Positions 21,451-23,419 of a stretch of 23,419 nt of DNA are shown one piece after another. A program made the position numbers and the translations under genes. The notes beneath the pieces are model-generated. The model was not told the DNA's origin and did no database searches. It saw only the letters and a program-made list of their open reading frames with translations. Each line of letters begins with the position of its first letter. Position 1 is the stretch's first letter. The stretch comes from Thermoplasmata archaeon. GTDB lineage: Archaea; Thermoplasmatota; Thermoplasmata; Lutacidiplasmatales; UBA184. The DNA is taken from the NCBI GenBank assembly GCA_021828085.1, contig JAKATE010000013.1, positions 1 through 23,419 of the forward strand, written 5' to 3'.

Positions 21451-22869
21451 TCAGTGCCCGGCGGACGACCCGGAGGGGAGGGGCCTCAGGCTCAAAAACG
21501 CCCGTTGGACCACCTCGTTGAGCGCCGGGTGGATGTGCATCGCCTCGAGCAGGGGACGAGCGCTCCGGCCCGGGACGTAGAGGAGGTTCACGATCTCCTG
21601 CAGAAGGACCGAGGCCTGGGGTCCGACGATATGGGCACCCAGGATCTCCATCGTCTGCACCCCCACCAACACCTTCACGAGACCCTCCTCGGCCCCGAGC
21701 GCTTCGCCTTTGGCGGTGTCCTTGTACTCGTAGCGGCCCACGAGGACGTTCTCCGCCCCATGCCGGGCGAGGGCTTCCGGGAGCGTGAGCCCCACCGACG
21801 CCACCTCCGGGTCGGTGAACACCGCATGGGGCACCGCATGGTAGTCCACCGGGCCCCTCCTACCGTGGACTAGGGCCCAGTAGAGGACCTCGGCGTCGTG
21901 GTTGGCCCGGTGCTTGAACTGGTGGTGGCCCCCCGTCGCGTCCCCGAGCGCCCAGATGCCCGGCTGGCTCGTCTCCAGGTACTCGTTGACCTGGATCCAG
22001 CCCGCGGGGTCGGTCCGGATCCCCGCGCGTTCCGGATGGAGGAGGGGGGAGAGCGACGAGCGCCCGGTGGCCACAAGGACCTCGTCCACCTCCACCACCT
22101 CCTCTCTCCCTCCCGCGCCCGCGGGAAGGGACAATCGCTTCGCTCGCCGTCCCTCCCCCGAGACGCCCGTGGGGGCGCGGCCGAGCAGGAGACGGACCCT
22201 CCGGCCGAGGCTTCGGGCCACCGTCTCCGAGATCTCCGGATCCTCGTTCGGAAGGAGCCTCGGGTTCCGGCCGACGACCGTCACCTGGCTGCCCATCGCC
22301 GAGAAGAAATGCGCGAACTCGGCCGCGATGTACCCCCCTCCGAGGATGGCGAGACGGGGGGGGAGCCGTCGCAGAGAGAAGACCGTGTCACTAGTGAGGT
22401 ATCCTGCCTCCGCCAGCCCCGGGATCGCCGGGACGTGGGGCTCCGAGCCCAGGCCCAGGAGGATCCGCTCGGAATGGATCGACTCCCCGGACGGGGTACG
22501 CAGGGTGTAGGGGCCCGTGAACTCGACGGGTCCCGGCACGTAGTCGATGTCGGAGGCGTGCCGGAGGCTCTCCCCGATGGCACGTATCTCCGGGTCGATG
22601 TGCTGGTGCATCCGCTCCATCACCTTGGGGAAATCCACCTGCCAGGCCGTCACGCTCACCCCGAACTCCCCCGCTCGCTGCACGGTCCGGGCCACCTCCG
22701 CGGCGGCGATGAGCAGCTTGGAGGGGATGCAGCCACGGGTGAGGCAAATGCCTCCGGGAGCATCCTTGTCGATCACCGCCGCTCGAGAGCCGGGGTGGGC
22801 TCGGAGCCACCCGTCCAGGACCGAGACCGCAGAGCCGGACCCGATGGCGATCATGTCGTACTCCTTCAT
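21451..22869 (-). CDS. Flavin-dependent disulfide oxidoreductase (dihydrolipoamide dehydrogenase/mycothione reductase-like)
   Basis: A 472-residue class I pyridine nucleotide-disulfide oxidoreductase. The FAD motif is IAIGSGSAVSVLD near the N-terminus. The redox pair is C42 and C47 in GGICLTRGCIPSKLL. The NAD(P) site is LAILGGGYIAAEFAHFFSAM. The second FAD contact is GIWALGDATGGHHQFKHRAN. The dimer-interface base is H447 with E452 in HIHPALNEVV. GSGSA in place of GGGPGG and the GDATGG...FKHRANHDA segment are closer to mycothione reductase-like members than to the E3 at 12684, so a low-molecular-weight disulfide substrate is as likely as lipoamide. The ATG at 22869, behind CGGAG, gives the normal family length; the frame runs further upstream to 23301 without homology. 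No TATA box lies close to the start. Confidence 0.88.
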   Translation of the reverse strand: MKEYDMIAIGSGSAVSVLDGWLRAHPGSRAAVIDKDAPGGICLTRGCIPSKLLIAAAEVARTVQRAGEFGVSVTAWQVDFPKVMERMHQHIDPEIRAIGESLRHASDIDYVPGPVEFTGPYTLRTPSGESIHSERILLGLGSEPHVPAIPGLAEAGYLTSDTVFSLRRLPPRLAILGGGYIAAEFAHFFSAMGSQVTVVGRNPRLLPNEDPEISETVARSLGRRVRLLLGRAPTGVSGEGRRAKRLSLPAGAGGREEVVEVDEVLVATGRSSLSPLLHPERAGIRTDPAGWIQVNEYLETSQPGIWALGDATGGHHQFKHRANHDAEVLYWALVHGRRGPVDYHAVPHAVFTDPEVASVGLTLPEALARHGAENVLVGRYEYKDTAKGEALGAEEGLVKVLVGVQTMEILGAHIVGPQASVLLQEIVNLLYVPGRSARPLLEAMHIHPALNEVVQRAFLSLRPLPSGSSAGH

Positions 22870-23419
22870 GTTTCGCTCCGAGGGGACGCCGCCCCGCAGC
22901 CGATGGACGAGCGCCGCAATGGCCCTTTCCCCTCTGGCTGGGGATAGCCGTGGCTCGGAGGCTGGCCCCTCTCCCCTCCGGGTCCTCGGGGCCTCTGGTC
23001 GCCCGGGAGGAGGGGATCCGCGTCTACGAGCGTTCCTTCTTTCACGGAGGCATCTGCCCGATATGGGGGACGACCTGCACGGTAGCGGACCGCGAGGGGG
23101 TTCGAGGTCGCCGGACCGGGAGGGACGACAATCCTCCGGCCCTTTCGTCGGAGAAGGCACGACTCGAACGTGCCGGGGCGCGGCAAGTCCGGGCGGCCGA
23201 CGTCGAGCTCCGCGAACCGGTCCCCCGCGAGCGCCGCGCAGACTCCCCCCGCGGGGCCTACCGGGGTCGGCCCGGGGAATCCGGGGATCGAAGGGGAGCA
23301 AACGGACCCTCTTCGAGCCGTCCGAGGGAGGAGGGCGGGAGTCTGGGTCCTGGCAAGCTCGTCCAAGGCCTCCCGGAGGCTCCGGCCGGCGGGTTCAAAG
23401 GGCAGGAAGGGATGGGCCG
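22866..23419 (-). other. Open frame of doubtful coding status reaching the right edge (possible partial gene or pseudogene)
   Basis: One minus-strand frame is open from the window edge to a TGA at 22866-22868 that overlaps the ATG of the next gene as ATGA. Two parts look protein-like and have GC-rich third positions: HPFLPFEPAGRSLREALDEL near the edge and FAELDVGRPDLPRPGTF with ESCLLRRKGRRIVVPPG further in. The remainder is Pro/Arg/Gly-rich with a weak third-position bias, which suits untranslated GC-rich DNA or a decayed gene. The stop-start overlap and the lack of a nearby promoter for the downstream reductase argue for co-transcription. No family recognised. No tRNA or other RNA could be supported here. 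Confidence 0.3.

Noticed and set aside
23157..23173. tRNA T-arm-like hairpin on the minus strand (GCACG, TTCGAGT loop, CGTGC)
   Set aside because: The 3' acceptor strand would be CTTCTCC, and no matching 5' acceptor, D-arm or anticodon arm is found at the right distance upstream.
23175..23195. Weak resemblance to the RNase P RNA P4 strand (GCGGCAAGTCCGGGC) on the plus strand
   Set aside because: The match to the GAGGAAAGTCC consensus is imperfect and the partner region (ACAGAA...) is not seen in the remaining sequence.
23280..23325. Stretch resembling SRP RNA helix 8 (GAAGGGGAGCAAACGG)
   Set aside because: The required 5' CAGG/GGAA tetraloop arrangement and the long pairing of a 300-base SRP RNA are missing.

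Overview
The window reads as chromosomal DNA of a high-GC archaeon, most likely a member of Thermoplasmatota (inference from gene content; no rRNA is present). Supporting signs are TATA-like boxes placed about 25-35 bases before several start codons (short-leader or leaderless transcription), an IF-2B family protein, a B12-type radical SAM enzyme paired with a UbiD-family decarboxylase, an N-glycosylation-rich surface protein with a C-terminal membrane anchor, and an SMC whose C-terminal head resembles archaeal ones. Real genes have strongly GC-biased third codon positions, which was used to separate them from the many overlapping shadow frames. Start codons include ATG, GTG and TTG, and Shine-Dalgarno-like sequences precede the internal genes of operons.

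Layout. 1-227 (-): the N-terminal part of a transposase running off the left edge, with its start codon inside a perfect 24-bp palindrome. 255-906: a gene-poor stretch with one doubtful small ORF. 907-1323 (+): MscL channel with a zinc-ribbon tail. 1336-4273 (-): two-gene operon, radical SAM/B12 protein then UbiD-family decarboxylase. 4382-4645 (-): small CxxC/HxxC zinc-binding protein. 4783-5634 (+): IF-2B/eIF2B-alpha-like protein. 5631-7997 (-): large surface protein. 8220-14799 (+): 2-oxoacid dehydrogenase operon, E1alpha-1, E1beta, E2, E1alpha-2, E3 and LipB octanoyltransferase. 14796-15131 (-): small membrane zinc-ribbon protein. 15424-20805 (+): smc-scpA-scpB. 20807-21274 (-): Pro/Tyr/Gly-rich two-TM protein. 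21451-22869 (-): a second flavin disulfide reductase. 22866-23419 (-): an open frame of doubtful coding status reaching the right edge.

How the genes work together. The operon at 8.2-14.8 kb encodes a whole 2-oxoacid dehydrogenase complex plus the enzyme that starts lipoylation of its E2; its peculiarity is two different E1alpha genes for one E1beta, which suggests alternative substrate specificities on one core. smc-scpA-scpB is a complete condensin operon. The radical SAM-UbiD pair may belong to isoprenoid or membrane-lipid metabolism, but this is inference. The genome is tightly packed: four convergent gene pairs end 12 bases apart or less, two of them sharing the bases of their stop codons.
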